The position numbers were made by a program, and so were the translations under genes. Positions 8,025 through 15,078 of a stretch of DNA of 24,597 bases are shown in pieces; the stretch's first letter is position 1; each line of letters starts with the position of its first letter. The stretch comes from a virus. The notes beneath the pieces are model-generated. The model did not search any database. It was not told the DNA's origin and saw only the letters and a program-made list of their open reading frames with translations. Location: positions 1 to 24,597 of the IMG/VR virus record IMGVR_UViG_3300009011_000052; one strand, 5' to 3'.

Positions 8025-8413
8025 GGTATATAGAACAATCTAAGATTCCAGTGAGTCAGAGATATATAAACGAGCTAAAGAGAAGAGCAGGTTATAAGGA
8101 CATAGACCCTATGGATGCTGTAGTTGAGCAGATGGAGGATATGTTACACACCTCCTTGTTTGGGGATGAGGATGAGTACGATGATGATATCAGTTTAGGT
8201 ATACCATCAAAGTTTGACCCTAACAACCCTATGCATGTAGCCGCAAGACAGCTAGAACATGCAGTAATGTGGGGGCAGTCCTTTGGGGATGAAAATATAC
8301 AAAGGAATCTTGAAATGGTTAATATAGGAAAACCTATGACACCTCTAGAGGGAGATGGGTTTGACGGATTACGTAAACTTATTAGGGAGGATGATAAGAA
8401 TGAAGAAGGGTGA
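7982..8413 (+). CDS. Hypothetical acidic protein
   Basis: A 143-residue protein starting at GTG 7982 with AAGGAGG ten bases upstream. The N-terminal 40 residues form a basic helix region (ESKEQAEAWLRYIEQSKIPV), followed by a very acidic stretch (GDEDEYDDDIS, about residues 61-71) and a helical C-terminus. I recognise no family. It overlaps both neighbouring genes by 14-43 bases, consistent with translational coupling in one transcript. Confidence 0.68.
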   Translation: MGRIESKEQAEAWLRYIEQSKIPVSQRYINELKRRAGYKDIDPMDAVVEQMEDMLHTSLFGDEDEYDDDISLGIPSKFDPNNPMHVAARQLEHAVMWGQSFGDENIQRNLEMVNIGKPMTPLEGDGFDGLRKLIREDDKNEEG

Positions 8414-8744
8414 CGTTTACAGACACTATAAGGGTGGTATTTATACATTTATTGGGATTGCGGTACCTGAGCAGGTATCTATGAAAAACTACTTTGAGGG
8501 TAGCCTTACTGCAACACATAGTGAAACACAAAAAGGAGTGTCTGTACAAAGAGTACCAGCTTTTGATAACTGCTATATCTCTGACCTAGACGAACCGGTT
8601 GTACTATACCGAGAGGGTAGGGATGGTAAGATGTGGGCTAGACCTGTAGATATGTTCTTTGACTACAAGCCTGTACTGTTTGAAAGTAGCACTAGACCTG
8701 AACCAGTGGTAGAAATGGTTAAGAGATTTACAAAGATAATGTGA
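8400..8744 (+). CDS. DUF1653-domain protein
   Basis: The 114-residue product matches the DUF1653 pattern: an opening GDVYRHYKGGIYTFIGIA (4-21) and a closing PVVLYREG...MWARPVDMF (66-86). Proteins of this family are small beta-barrel domains of unknown function found in bacteria and phages. About 35 residues (24-58) between the two halves look like an insertion compared with the usual short domain. The ATG at 8400 is favoured because AGGGAGG ends nine bases upstream; an ATG at 8391 directly abuts that site. A strong terminator follows the stop, so this gene closes the run that began at 4199. Confidence 0.8.
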   Translation: MKKGDVYRHYKGGIYTFIGIAVPEQVSMKNYFEGSLTATHSETQKGVSVQRVPAFDNCYISDLDEPVVLYREGRDGKMWARPVDMFFDYKPVLFESSTRPEPVVEMVKRFTKIM

Positions 8745-8752
8745 CAATTTTG

Positions 8753-8787
8753 GACTTCTGACTTTTAATTAGTCAGGAGTCTTTTTT
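8753..8787 (+). terminator. Rho-independent terminator
   Basis: GACTTCTGAC (8753-8762) pairs with GTCAGGAGTC (8772-8781), with one G-U and one further A-U pair, followed by six T. It separates the DUF1653 gene from the primase gene, whose ribosome binding site begins two bases later. Confidence 0.92.
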
Positions 8788-8800
8788 GGGAGGTAGGAAC

Positions 8801-9841
8801 ATGTCAACAGCATTAGAATATATAGAATCCTCACTAGGAGGAGGGACACCCCACAATACCTCAAAGGGCATGCAGTATTCCTATATGTGCCCTTTATGTA
8901 ATGATCATAAGGATAGGTTGTTTATCAATGTAGACAGACAGGTATTCCACTGCCACAATTGTGAAACGAGCGGTACCTTAATCACGTTCATCTCACTCTT
9001 AGCAGGGATTACATGGCATGATGCACTTGATATATATCGGGAGTATCAAGGAAAAGAATATCAGCTACCTGACTCATTGGAGCAGGAGGTATACGACAAG
9101 CTATCAGAGAAGATGGAGGTGGAGCAAGAGAAGTATATCCATCCCCTACCTGAAGAGTTTGTCCTACTGGAGGATGCAACAGGTAAGGCAGGTAGGCAAG
9201 CTGTGAAGTATGCTAAGAGCAGGGGTATAACTATGAAGATTGCAGAGCAACATTATGTAGGGTACTGTGCTGAAGGGAAGTATAAGAATCGTATCATAAT
9301 GCCAGACTTTGAGCAAGGGGAGCTAATATACTGGCAAGCCCGTACTTGGGAACCACCACCTAAGAATAAGATGATGAAGAAATTCTATAGAAAGGTACTG
9401 AATCCATCCCTAACAGATGAGCAGATAGAAAACGGTGTGATAGCTGTTGATAAGTCTGAAATCATTACTAACATAGACTACATCTTAGAAGATGGGGTAG
9501 CAGTTATCTGTGAGGGTAAGATGGATAGCTATTCCATAGGAGACTATGGTGGAGCCATTCATGGTAAGCATATGTCAGACACTCAGTTTATTAAGCTTGT
9601 AAAGAACAAGAACAAGATAGATTCAGTGTATGTAATGCTAGATGGTGATGCCTTCTCCAATGCAGTTTCCCTAGCAAAACGCCTAGATATGTATTTTGAT
9701 GAGGTCAGAGTTTGTAGGATGCCTACGGTTGATGATGACCCAGGTAGTATTGGACGTAAGGGTATCCTGAAGTCAATCCAAGAGTCTGAACGATATGGAA
9801 GTATGTTCCATGTAAAGTGTCAGTTAAAGGGTTGGATATAA
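8801..9841 (+). CDS. DNA primase (CHC2 zinc finger plus TOPRIM)
   Basis: A 346-residue primase in the DnaG/phage arrangement. The N-terminal zinc-binding domain has CPLC (30-33) and HCHNC (50-54). The central catalytic region leads to a TOPRIM domain with the catalytic glutamate in VICEGKMDSYSIG (E238) and the metal-binding aspartates in YVMLDGDAF (DGD 281-283). It has no C-terminal helicase or helicase-binding domain as long as in bacterial DnaG, as is usual in phages with a separate helicase. It would lay down RNA primers for the helicase encoded at 486. The ATG at 8801 has GGGAGGT seven bases upstream. The gene stands between a terminator and a 73-base gap with no clear structure. Confidence 0.93.
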   Translation: MSTALEYIESSLGGGTPHNTSKGMQYSYMCPLCNDHKDRLFINVDRQVFHCHNCETSGTLITFISLLAGITWHDALDIYREYQGKEYQLPDSLEQEVYDKLSEKMEVEQEKYIHPLPEEFVLLEDATGKAGRQAVKYAKSRGITMKIAEQHYVGYCAEGKYKNRIIMPDFEQGELIYWQARTWEPPPKNKMMKKFYRKVLNPSLTDEQIENGVIAVDKSEIITNIDYILEDGVAVICEGKMDSYSIGDYGGAIHGKHMSDTQFIKLVKNKNKIDSVYVMLDGDAFSNAVSLAKRLDMYFDEVRVCRMPTVDDDPGSIGRKGILKSIQESERYGSMFHVKCQLKGWI

Positions 9842-9914
9842 TTGAGGTACAGGGGAGAGAAGTTTTGAGAGCAGGGTTTTTTTAACATGAACACGCTGAG
9901 AGGAGCAAAGGACT

Positions 9915-10436
9915 ATGAAAATTCCATATTTTTCTGAAATGCCTAATTTTGAGTTAAAGAAAGCGCACATTGATGATGCAGGGTATGATCTACCTATTTG
10001 GGATGAGCGCTTAGTAAATGGTGAGTGGTCAACTACAGGTGAGTATACATTACAACCATTTGAGAGCAAGAAGTTTAAGACTGGTATCTACTTAGGTCTA
10101 CCTACTGGACCACTACCCTTGCCTATGAAAGACAGACACAAGTCTTATGGTGAGTTAGACACACGTAGTGGAACATCAGACCATGTACTGATTTTACTGT
10201 GTCACACCATTGATTCACCTTACAGAGGTAATATTAGACTGGCTATTCTTAACCTAAATCAGAAGCCTGTCACAATTAAGAACGGTGTACGCCTTGCACA
10301 GATTATTGTACACCCATTTGATTTACCCCACTACATGAGCAAGTGTGATACACTAGAACAGTTCCTAGAGGAAGCAGGAACTACAGAACGTGGGGATAAA
10401 GGATTTAATTCTACTGGAGGAGGACTAGGACAATGA
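9915..10436 (+). CDS. dut: dUTPase (trimeric type)
   Basis: A 173-residue dUTP diphosphatase, which hydrolyses dUTP to dUMP and keeps uracil out of new DNA. All five family motifs are visible: I HIDDAGYDL (18-26), II DTRSGTS (82-88), III DSPYRGNIRL (100-109), IV IKNGVRLAQIIV (121-132) and V ERGDKGFNSTGG (158-169). Motif II has RSG where most members have RSS, and motif V has Asn where Gly is common; motif I carries the catalytic Asp. It is somewhat longer than the usual 140-150 residues, because of an insert around residues 33-45 and 62-76. The ATG at 9915 is preceded by GAGAGGAG. An ATGA overlap joins it to the next gene. Confidence 0.92.
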   Translation: MKIPYFSEMPNFELKKAHIDDAGYDLPIWDERLVNGEWSTTGEYTLQPFESKKFKTGIYLGLPTGPLPLPMKDRHKSYGELDTRSGTSDHVLILLCHTIDSPYRGNIRLAILNLNQKPVTIKNGVRLAQIIVHPFDLPHYMSKCDTLEQFLEEAGTTERGDKGFNSTGGGLGQ

Positions 10437-10825
10437 CAAACGTAAACCAACAGAAAGTTAATGAAGCAGTAATGAAAGCGGTAGGTCAGAACGTGCCTGA
10501 CTTATCAAGACTTAAGAAGAAAGCTGAGAAGGAAGCAGAAGCACAGAAAAAATATATGAGAAGTATGATGACTCGTCAAGAGGTACAAGATTACCTAATG
10601 CCTTTTATTCAACAGATGCAGGAAATGCAGACTAATCTACAGATGATCTATATTCAGAACTTAGCACTTCATAAGTTAGCTAAAGAGAACTGGGGCTTGA
10701 CGGATGAACAGCTAGACAAACTAGCTAGAGACGTAGCTGATGAGTTCTATAAGGTGCCTGACTATGCTGAGCCTACTAACACTGAGTCTCCTAAGGAGGA
10801 TGTTAATGAAGAAGCTGGTAATTAA
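10433..10825 (+). CDS. Coiled-coil hypothetical protein
   Basis: A 130-residue, strongly helical protein rich in Lys, Glu and Gln. Residues 25-45 (KKKAEKEAEAQKK) and 50-75 (Met/Gln-rich, QQMQEMQTNLQMIY) form probable amphipathic coiled coils, and the C-terminus is acidic. No family is recognised. The ATG at 10433 overlaps the dUTPase stop and has GGAGGAGGA upstream, so it is coupled to dut; its last codons overlap the next membrane-protein gene by 20 bases. It could be a scaffold or adaptor, but nothing in the sequence proves a role. Confidence 0.72.
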   Translation: MTNVNQQKVNEAVMKAVGQNVPDLSRLKKKAEKEAEAQKKYMRSMMTRQEVQDYLMPFIQQMQEMQTNLQMIYIQNLALHKLAKENWGLTDEQLDKLARDVADEFYKVPDYAEPTNTESPKEDVNEEAGN

Positions 10826-11060
10826 GTCTATTGCATGGTTTGTTGGAGGGGTATTGCTTAGTGCAATACTCCAGCAAGCCCACCCTATGATTACAGCAGA
10901 TACAGCAGTTAAGCAACTAGAGGATTCAGACTCCGCATATCTACAGTTCCAAGCAGTTATGGGCATTAGCTCTACCATCATCTTAGCAGTATACATTGTG
11001 ATTGCACTATTCTTCTTACACTTTGATGTCAAAAAACTACGTAAAAAAGGGGATAAATAA
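10806..11060 (+). CDS. Small two-helix membrane protein
   Basis: The 84-residue product has two hydrophobic segments, about residues 7-24 and 51-72, separated by a polar acidic loop, and a strongly basic end (KKLRKKGDK) that should stay in the cytoplasm. The ATG at 10806 is chosen because AAGGAGG lies six bases upstream. It is immediately followed by the SPFH lipoprotein gene (one base gap), which suggests the two act together at the membrane. Family not recognised. Confidence 0.78.
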   Translation: MKKLVIKSIAWFVGGVLLSAILQQAHPMITADTAVKQLEDSDSAYLQFQAVMGISSTIILAVYIVIALFFLHFDVKKLRKKGDK

Positions 11061-11061
11061 T

Positions 11062-12003
11062 ATGAAAATGTCTAAAAAGTTGGTATTGGTTCCTGTGTTG
11101 GCGATTAGTGTATCAGGACTAGCAGGATGCGGGTTTGTAAAACCATATGATAAGCCTGAGTATGTGGAAATCAAGCCTAACCAAACAGCATTTGTTATCC
11201 CTCTTGAAGGTAAGACTAGTGACCAAGGTAAGCTAGATAGTGAGAAGTTTCTAAAGAAAGCACAAGTTTCTTCTAAGCGTATCCAAGTACCTCACCGATG
11301 GGTTAAGACAGGTAAGTGGCGTGGAAGTGGTAAATATGTTGATACAGTTCGTGTAATTGTAGTAGACCGTTACCCTGAGACTCGTGAGTGGACTGATGGT
11401 AAGCTAGGAGCATTTGTAGGTGAATCTAAGGACTCCATTAAGTTCAAGCAAGGTATGTCAGCTACAGCACAGATTTTAGAGGACGATACATCTACGTTCC
11501 TGTATCAATACTCAGGTAAGAGCCTTAAGAAGGTAATGGATAAGGAAATCCGTAACAAGATTGGCTCAGTTCTACTTGAGAAGTATGGTACTATGAATAT
11601 TGATGACATCCGTGAATCTAAGGCAGACGTTATTGAATATGTACGAAAAGAAGTAGAACCATACTTCAAGAAGCGTGGTATTACTCTATCTAACATTGGT
11701 TATATTGGTGACCTTCAGTACCTACAATCCGATATTCAGGAGTCTATCAATAAGAAGTTTAAGGCAGAGCAAGAACAGAAAGCACAGGCTATCACGAATA
11801 AGACTGAGATTGAAAAGGCTAAGGCTGATGCAGAAGCGGCTAAGACTAGACAATCGTCTATTGAAGCTCAGACTAAGCTACTAGAGATGGAGAACCAAAA
11901 AGAGTGGATTAAGGCATGGGAAAAAGGTGGCTCTCAAGTACCTGAATATATCGGTGGAGATGGAGCACAGAACTTTATGTTCAAAGCCCCTACCAAGAAG
12001 TAA
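11062..12003 (+). CDS. SPFH/band-7-like lipoprotein
   Basis: A 313-residue protein with a lipoprotein signal: positive start (MKMSKK), hydrophobic core and lipobox LAGC (20-23), so Cys23 would be lipidated and the rest would face outside. The body resembles SPFH/prohibitin/band-7 proteins: a beta-rich domain beginning YVEIKPNQTAFVIPLEG, then ITLSNIGYIGDLQYLQSDIQ leading into a long charged helix with Lys/Ala/Glu repeats (about 235-285). Such proteins oligomerise into membrane-associated rings or scaffolds. The ATG at 11062 has AAAAAGGGGA upstream. Its place in a phage-type replication block is unusual; a role in organising the membrane for replication or transfer is only a guess. A terminator follows. 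Confidence 0.82.
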   Translation: MKMSKKLVLVPVLAISVSGLAGCGFVKPYDKPEYVEIKPNQTAFVIPLEGKTSDQGKLDSEKFLKKAQVSSKRIQVPHRWVKTGKWRGSGKYVDTVRVIVVDRYPETREWTDGKLGAFVGESKDSIKFKQGMSATAQILEDDTSTFLYQYSGKSLKKVMDKEIRNKIGSVLLEKYGTMNIDDIRESKADVIEYVRKEVEPYFKKRGITLSNIGYIGDLQYLQSDIQESINKKFKAEQEQKAQAITNKTEIEKAKADAEAAKTRQSSIEAQTKLLEMENQKEWIKAWEKGGSQVPEYIGGDGAQNFMFKAPTKK

Positions 12004-12039
12004 GAGGAAAATAAAAGAAAATAAGGGTAGATAGAGGAT

Positions 12040-12075
12040 ATAGCGCTGATATGAGTCAGCGCTATTTTGTTTTTA
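12040..12075 (+). terminator. Rho-independent terminator
   Basis: A perfect 10-bp stem, ATAGCGCTGA (12040-12049) with TCAGCGCTAT (12056-12065), a six-base loop and a TTTTGTTTTT tail. It ends the transcript containing the SPFH lipoprotein gene. Confidence 0.93.
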
Positions 12076-12099
12076 ACTGGTGGAGGGGAGGTGCCATAT

Positions 12100-12498
12100 A
12101 TGACAAAGAAACTACGAGAAGTAGGAGTAACAAAGAGATTCATAGCACTTGGGGTATCAGCTATGTTGAACGTAATGCTGATATGTTTCCTTGTAGTAGC
12201 TTGTACTTACGGTAATGCTTTTAACGGTAAGTACTCTTTAGGACTTTCTAGTGCTGTGAAGTCCAATTACTTAGTGTTAGTGTATTCGGGAGGTAAAGTA
12301 ACCGATTACTACACTATCAAGAATGGGGTTATTCAGTATTCAAAAGATACAGGAGCAACATACTGGGTGGCAGACGAAGGGCTAATGTGGCTTAAGGCTG
12401 ATGTAGGCGTTAAGGAAGTCAAGAGTCCCGAAGAATACCAAAAGCTTAGGAAAAAGTATAATTTAGATAATGTTGACAAGGCTAATAGAGAAGAGTAG
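12100..12498 (+). CDS. Small membrane-anchored protein or lipoprotein
   Basis: A 132-residue protein with a basic N-terminus, a hydrophobic segment (about 14-34) and VVAC at 32-35, which fits a lipobox; Cys35 may be lipidated, or the segment may be an uncleaved anchor. The rest (36-132) is a small soluble domain, beta-rich then helical, expected outside the cell. I do not recognise it. The ATG at 12100 has GGAGGGGAGGTG upstream; an in-frame TTG at 12067 lies in the terminator tail and is rejected. The gene is flanked by terminators on both sides and so forms a separate unit or is attenuated. Confidence 0.78.
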   Translation: MTKKLREVGVTKRFIALGVSAMLNVMLICFLVVACTYGNAFNGKYSLGLSSAVKSNYLVLVYSGGKVTDYYTIKNGVIQYSKDTGATYWVADEGLMWLKADVGVKEVKSPEEYQKLRKKYNLDNVDKANREE

Positions 12499-12511
12499 TA
12501 CGATTGCACTT

Positions 12512-12547
12512 ATGGGACTTCAATACGGAGTCCCATTTTCCTTTTTT
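12512..12547 (+). terminator. Rho-independent terminator
   Basis: ATGGGACTTC (12512-12521) pairs with GGAGTCCCAT (12527-12536), with one G-U and a five-base loop, followed by a TTTCCTTTTTT tail. Confidence 0.92.
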
Positions 12548-12570
12548 ATAAAAGAAAGGGAGTGTGCGTA

Positions 12571-13098
12571 ATGACAGAAAAGAAGAAGAGAGTCAATAGC
12601 AAACAGAAGGGTTCTGAATATGAACGTAAAATTGCTAAGATTTTGTCTAAGTATTGGGGTGAAGACTTTCATCGTACACCTATGAGTGGAGGACTCCATT
12701 GGAAGGAAGATAATAGGGTTGCTGGGGACATCGTAACTCCACCTGAATCAGTGTATCCGTTTACAACCGAATGCAAGAAAAGGCAAGAATGGTCTATGGA
12801 TCAGTTATTGAAAGGTACAGGTGAAATTGAGGAGTGGTGGAATCAGGCTGTAGGTGATAGTGTTAGGGTAAAGCTTAAACCTTTAGTTATCTTCGCTAAG
12901 AACTTTAGCCCTGACTTCATGATGCTACGTTATGAGGACTTCAAGCCCCTTGAAGACAAGATAGAAAGTCCTAAGTTCAACTATTTCGTTGTTAATAGTC
13001 CTAAGCATGAGCCAAGAGTAATTTGTCAGTTGTCGGATTTTATTAAGCATATCTCAAAATCTGACATACTGGAGGCATATGGACTAGATGAAAAATAG
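12571..13098 (+). CDS. Holliday-junction-resolvase-like nuclease
   Basis: The 175-residue product looks like a PD-(D/E)xK-fold nuclease of the archaeal Hjc / phage resolvase kind. It has the basic start NSKQKGSEYERKIAKIL (9-25) with a conserved Gly and Glu17, then HRTPMSGG (34-41), GDIV (52-55) and ECKKR (67-71); Asp53, Glu67 and Lys69 are the likely metal and catalytic residues. Such enzymes resolve branched recombination intermediates before packaging or segregation, which fits with the SbcCD-like pair upstream. The ATG at 12571 has AAAGGGAG eight bases before it. The gene overlaps the following HNH gene by 11 bases. The nuclease fold is fairly sure; junction resolution is inferred from family. 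Confidence 0.8.
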   Translation: MTEKKKRVNSKQKGSEYERKIAKILSKYWGEDFHRTPMSGGLHWKEDNRVAGDIVTPPESVYPFTTECKKRQEWSMDQLLKGTGEIEEWWNQAVGDSVRVKLKPLVIFAKNFSPDFMMLRYEDFKPLEDKIESPKFNYFVVNSPKHEPRVICQLSDFIKHISKSDILEAYGLDEK

Positions 13099-13594
13099 TT
13101 ACCGCGTAGATGGAGACATAGTGTATATTGAAACACCCGAATATCATGGAAAGACCTATACCATACTAATTAGTGTATCGGACTTGGAGCTAATTGACTC
13201 CTACACTGGATGGTGGAGAGTTAAAGAGAGTCCTTCAGGTATGAGACCTTATACTTCTGTCAATAGGAAGCCTGTGTGGATTCACAAGGTAATATGTACT
13301 TGTGAGGATGGTTTGGTAGTAGACCATAAGAATAGAAATACCTTAGACAATACAAGAACTAACCTACGGGCTGTTACCAAGCAGGTTAACAATCAGAACG
13401 CAAAAATTAATAAGAAAACAAAGAGTGGCATGGCAGGTGTCCAATGGAGAGAGCGTAACAAAAAGTGGCGTGTTCGTATAAGAGTGGACGGAAAAGAACA
13501 TCACATTGGGGAGTTCAAAAGTCTAAACAAGGCTAAGGAAGAATGCTTAAAAGCTAAGAAAAGGCTTCATCCTCATGCTATACTGAATAGTTGA
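13088..13594 (+). CDS. HNH endonuclease with AP2 domain (free-standing homing type)
   Basis: A 168-residue protein with an HNH nuclease core, IHKVIC...VVDHKNRNTLDNTRTNLRAVT (65-97; His66, Asp79-His80, Asn83, Asn92), and a C-terminal AP2 DNA-binding domain (SGMAGVQWRERNKKWRVRIR onward, 113-158). This order is typical of homing endonucleases spread among phages. The gene is not inside an intron here: it starts within the last codons of the resolvase-like gene (11-base overlap), with GGAGG 12 bases upstream. It could be a selfish insertion beside the resolvase gene or may have been adopted. Domain calls are confident; activity is unknown. Confidence 0.9.
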   Translation: MKNSYRVDGDIVYIETPEYHGKTYTILISVSDLELIDSYTGWWRVKESPSGMRPYTSVNRKPVWIHKVICTCEDGLVVDHKNRNTLDNTRTNLRAVTKQVNNQNAKINKKTKSGMAGVQWRERNKKWRVRIRVDGKEHHIGEFKSLNKAKEECLKAKKRLHPHAILNS

Positions 13595-13604
13595 CAGATA
13601 CTAT

Positions 13605-13632
13605 GGGTAGGACTCGTTCCTGCCCTTTTCTT
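13605..13632 (+). terminator. Rho-independent terminator
   Basis: GGGTAGGA (13605-13612) pairs with TCCTGCCC (13618-13625), with one G-U and a five-base loop, followed by TTTTCTT. The rest of the gap to 13758 has no clear promoter; only weak -35/-10-like sequences were seen. Confidence 0.8.
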
Positions 13633-13758
13633 ATGCTATCTACTGTTTCATAATGCCTGTCCATTTGATGTTTTCATTGATGTGGGGCAAAATCATTTTC
13701 AAGAGGGGCGCACACAAGAGCAACCCACTACAAAAACTAATCAAAAGGAGTGTTTCAA

Positions 13759-14472
13759 ATGGCTACAACTACTGGATACGAATACAAAGAAGAGGTTTAC
13801 ACTAACTTAGTGGAGTTATCACAAGCAATGGGGCTTTCTAAGCCACCTACAAAGAAGGAAGTTACTGAAGGTAAATATGCAGACGTAGTAAATGTAATTG
13901 ACCTTGATACAGAAGATGCAATTGAGGTAGCGCAGGAAGAGCAGTCTACAGACGCAGAGACTAAGCAAGAAGCTACTTCATCAGAAGAAACTGATACTGA
14001 GGAGTCTAATGGTGAGGTAGAAGCTAGTGAGGAGGAAGAAGCATGGGAGGATGGCTACCCTGCTAAGAAAGCTGGTGAAGATACACAGGAAGAAGCTAAT
14101 GCAGAAGATGTACTTGAAGTACTAGGTGAGATTGAAAGCTTAGATGAGTTTAAGGAGTTCTTTAAGGATTTGGATACTGATACAGCAGTTATCTGTGTAA
14201 ATGCCCTAGACTTGGAAATCAAGCCTACAGATAACCCTAATATCTACCGTATGAGATTGTCAATGGCTCTACAACGTCACCTATTCCCTGAGCACTTCAA
14301 GCCTAAGAAGTCTGAAAAGAAAACTAAATACGGTGACTATTCTACTGAGGAGCTTGAAGCTATTGCTAAGAAGAATAAGGTAGAGTTTGAAAATAACCCA
14401 CATGAGGGTATCCACCGTATGAGACTTATCATGGCTCTTAAGAAAAGTGGACATCTAGTGGAAAGTAAGTAA
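13759..14472 (+). CDS. Acidic protein with two C-terminal RMRLxMAL helix motifs
   Basis: A 237-residue protein in three parts. Residues 1-50 form a small domain (MATTTGYEYKEEVYTNLVEL start). Residues 51-117 are a highly acidic, disordered-looking stretch rich in Glu, Thr and Ala. The C-terminal half has two related helical motifs, about 140-174 (ending YRMRLSMALQRHL) and 193-229 (STEELEAIAKKNKVEFENNP, then HRMRLIMALKK). The second closely matches the end of the protein at 15838. The helix-extension-helix form resembles SAP/HeH/LEM-type small DNA- or protein-binding domains; this is a resemblance, not a match. The ATG at 13759 has AAAGGAG upstream. The gene stands alone between two terminators. 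The acidic region could mimic DNA or serve as a hub. Confidence 0.8.
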   Translation: MATTTGYEYKEEVYTNLVELSQAMGLSKPPTKKEVTEGKYADVVNVIDLDTEDAIEVAQEEQSTDAETKQEATSSEETDTEESNGEVEASEEEEAWEDGYPAKKAGEDTQEEANAEDVLEVLGEIESLDEFKEFFKDLDTDTAVICVNALDLEIKPTDNPNIYRMRLSMALQRHLFPEHFKPKKSEKKTKYGDYSTEELEAIAKKNKVEFENNPHEGIHRMRLIMALKKSGHLVESK

Positions 14473-14481
14473 TGTGTAGGG

Positions 14482-14508
14482 GTAGGGGTGAAAGCCCCTA
14501 CTTTTCAT
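14482..14508 (+). terminator. Rho-independent terminator
   Basis: GTAGGGGT (14482-14489) pairs with GCCCCTAC (14494-14501) around a GAAA tetraloop, followed by TTTTC. It begins ten bases after the stop codon of the gene ending at 14472. Confidence 0.9.
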
Positions 14509-14601
14509 AACAATATTGGTACAAGCCACAAACAGCTTATATCCCCTAATACATATTGCAACTATCGCCAGAATACACTATTCCACGTTGGAAAAATCTT
14601 C

Positions 14602-14630
14602 TTGACTTTCCTGTAATTTCGTGAGAGAAT
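14602..14630 (+). promoter_or_regulatory. Candidate sigma-A-type promoter
   Basis: TTGACT (14602-14607) and GAGAAT (14625-14630) are separated by exactly 17 bases in the 239-base gap (14473-14711) between a terminator and the gene at 14712. The -35 box matches the consensus at five of six positions and the -10 box at four of six. It would drive 14712, the sigma-like gene and 15838, up to the terminator at 16299. A short inverted repeat, GTGA...TCAC, lies just downstream (about 14638-14655) and could be an operator. The rest of the gap shows nothing clear. Confidence 0.55.
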
Positions 14631-14711
14631 GATTTCAGTGACTTGATTGCATCACAGAAGAGCGAGCAATATAGTAACAAATAACCTAGAGTATAGAAGG
14701 AGATGGGAACT

Positions 14712-14987
14712 ATGGTAAACTTAGAGAATCATGATACAGAGAGAATGAACTGTGAGGTATTGCAAATCGTTTCAGACATCAAGTTATCAAGTACACAAAA
14801 AATGATGACACTTATTATTCGTGACGAGAATAATACAGTGGTAGTATCTCAACAGAAATGGTGGAGACATAAGGAAACTGATAAATGGAAGCCTGGTAAG
14901 GGATTCCAGTTAGACGGTAGAACCTCTATCATGGTCGGCAAGGCTATGTCAGAAGCAGGTTCTAAGATTGTAACTATCAAGAACTAA
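14712..14987 (+). CDS. Small protein, possibly PC4/YdbC-like
   Basis: The 91-residue product starts at ATG 14712, nine bases after GAAGGAG; an ATG at 14703 abuts that site and is less likely. It has alternating strands (MTLIIRDENNTVVVSQQ, 35-51) and a basic aromatic segment (KWWRHKETDKWKPGKGFQLD, 52-71) before a helix. The order, strands then Lys-Pro-Gly-Lys-Gly then helix, resembles the single-strand-binding PC4/p15 fold, but similarity is weak and I would not rely on it. It is the first gene after a good promoter and is followed by the sigma-like gene, which would fit a role in transcription or ssDNA binding. Confidence 0.68.
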   Translation: MVNLENHDTERMNCEVLQIVSDIKLSSTQKMMTLIIRDENNTVVVSQQKWWRHKETDKWKPGKGFQLDGRTSIMVGKAMSEAGSKIVTIKN

Positions 14988-15078
14988 CAACAACCCATAA
15001 ATAGAGATAGAGAGATAGAAAAAGGAAAGTAGTAATATAAAATCGGGGTAACAATTATATATGGGGAGAGAGAAGAAT

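Noticed and set aside
13592-13620. TTGACA at 13592 as a -35 box
   Set aside because: It overlaps the stop codon of the HNH gene, no -10 box lies 16-18 bases downstream, and a terminator hairpin follows.
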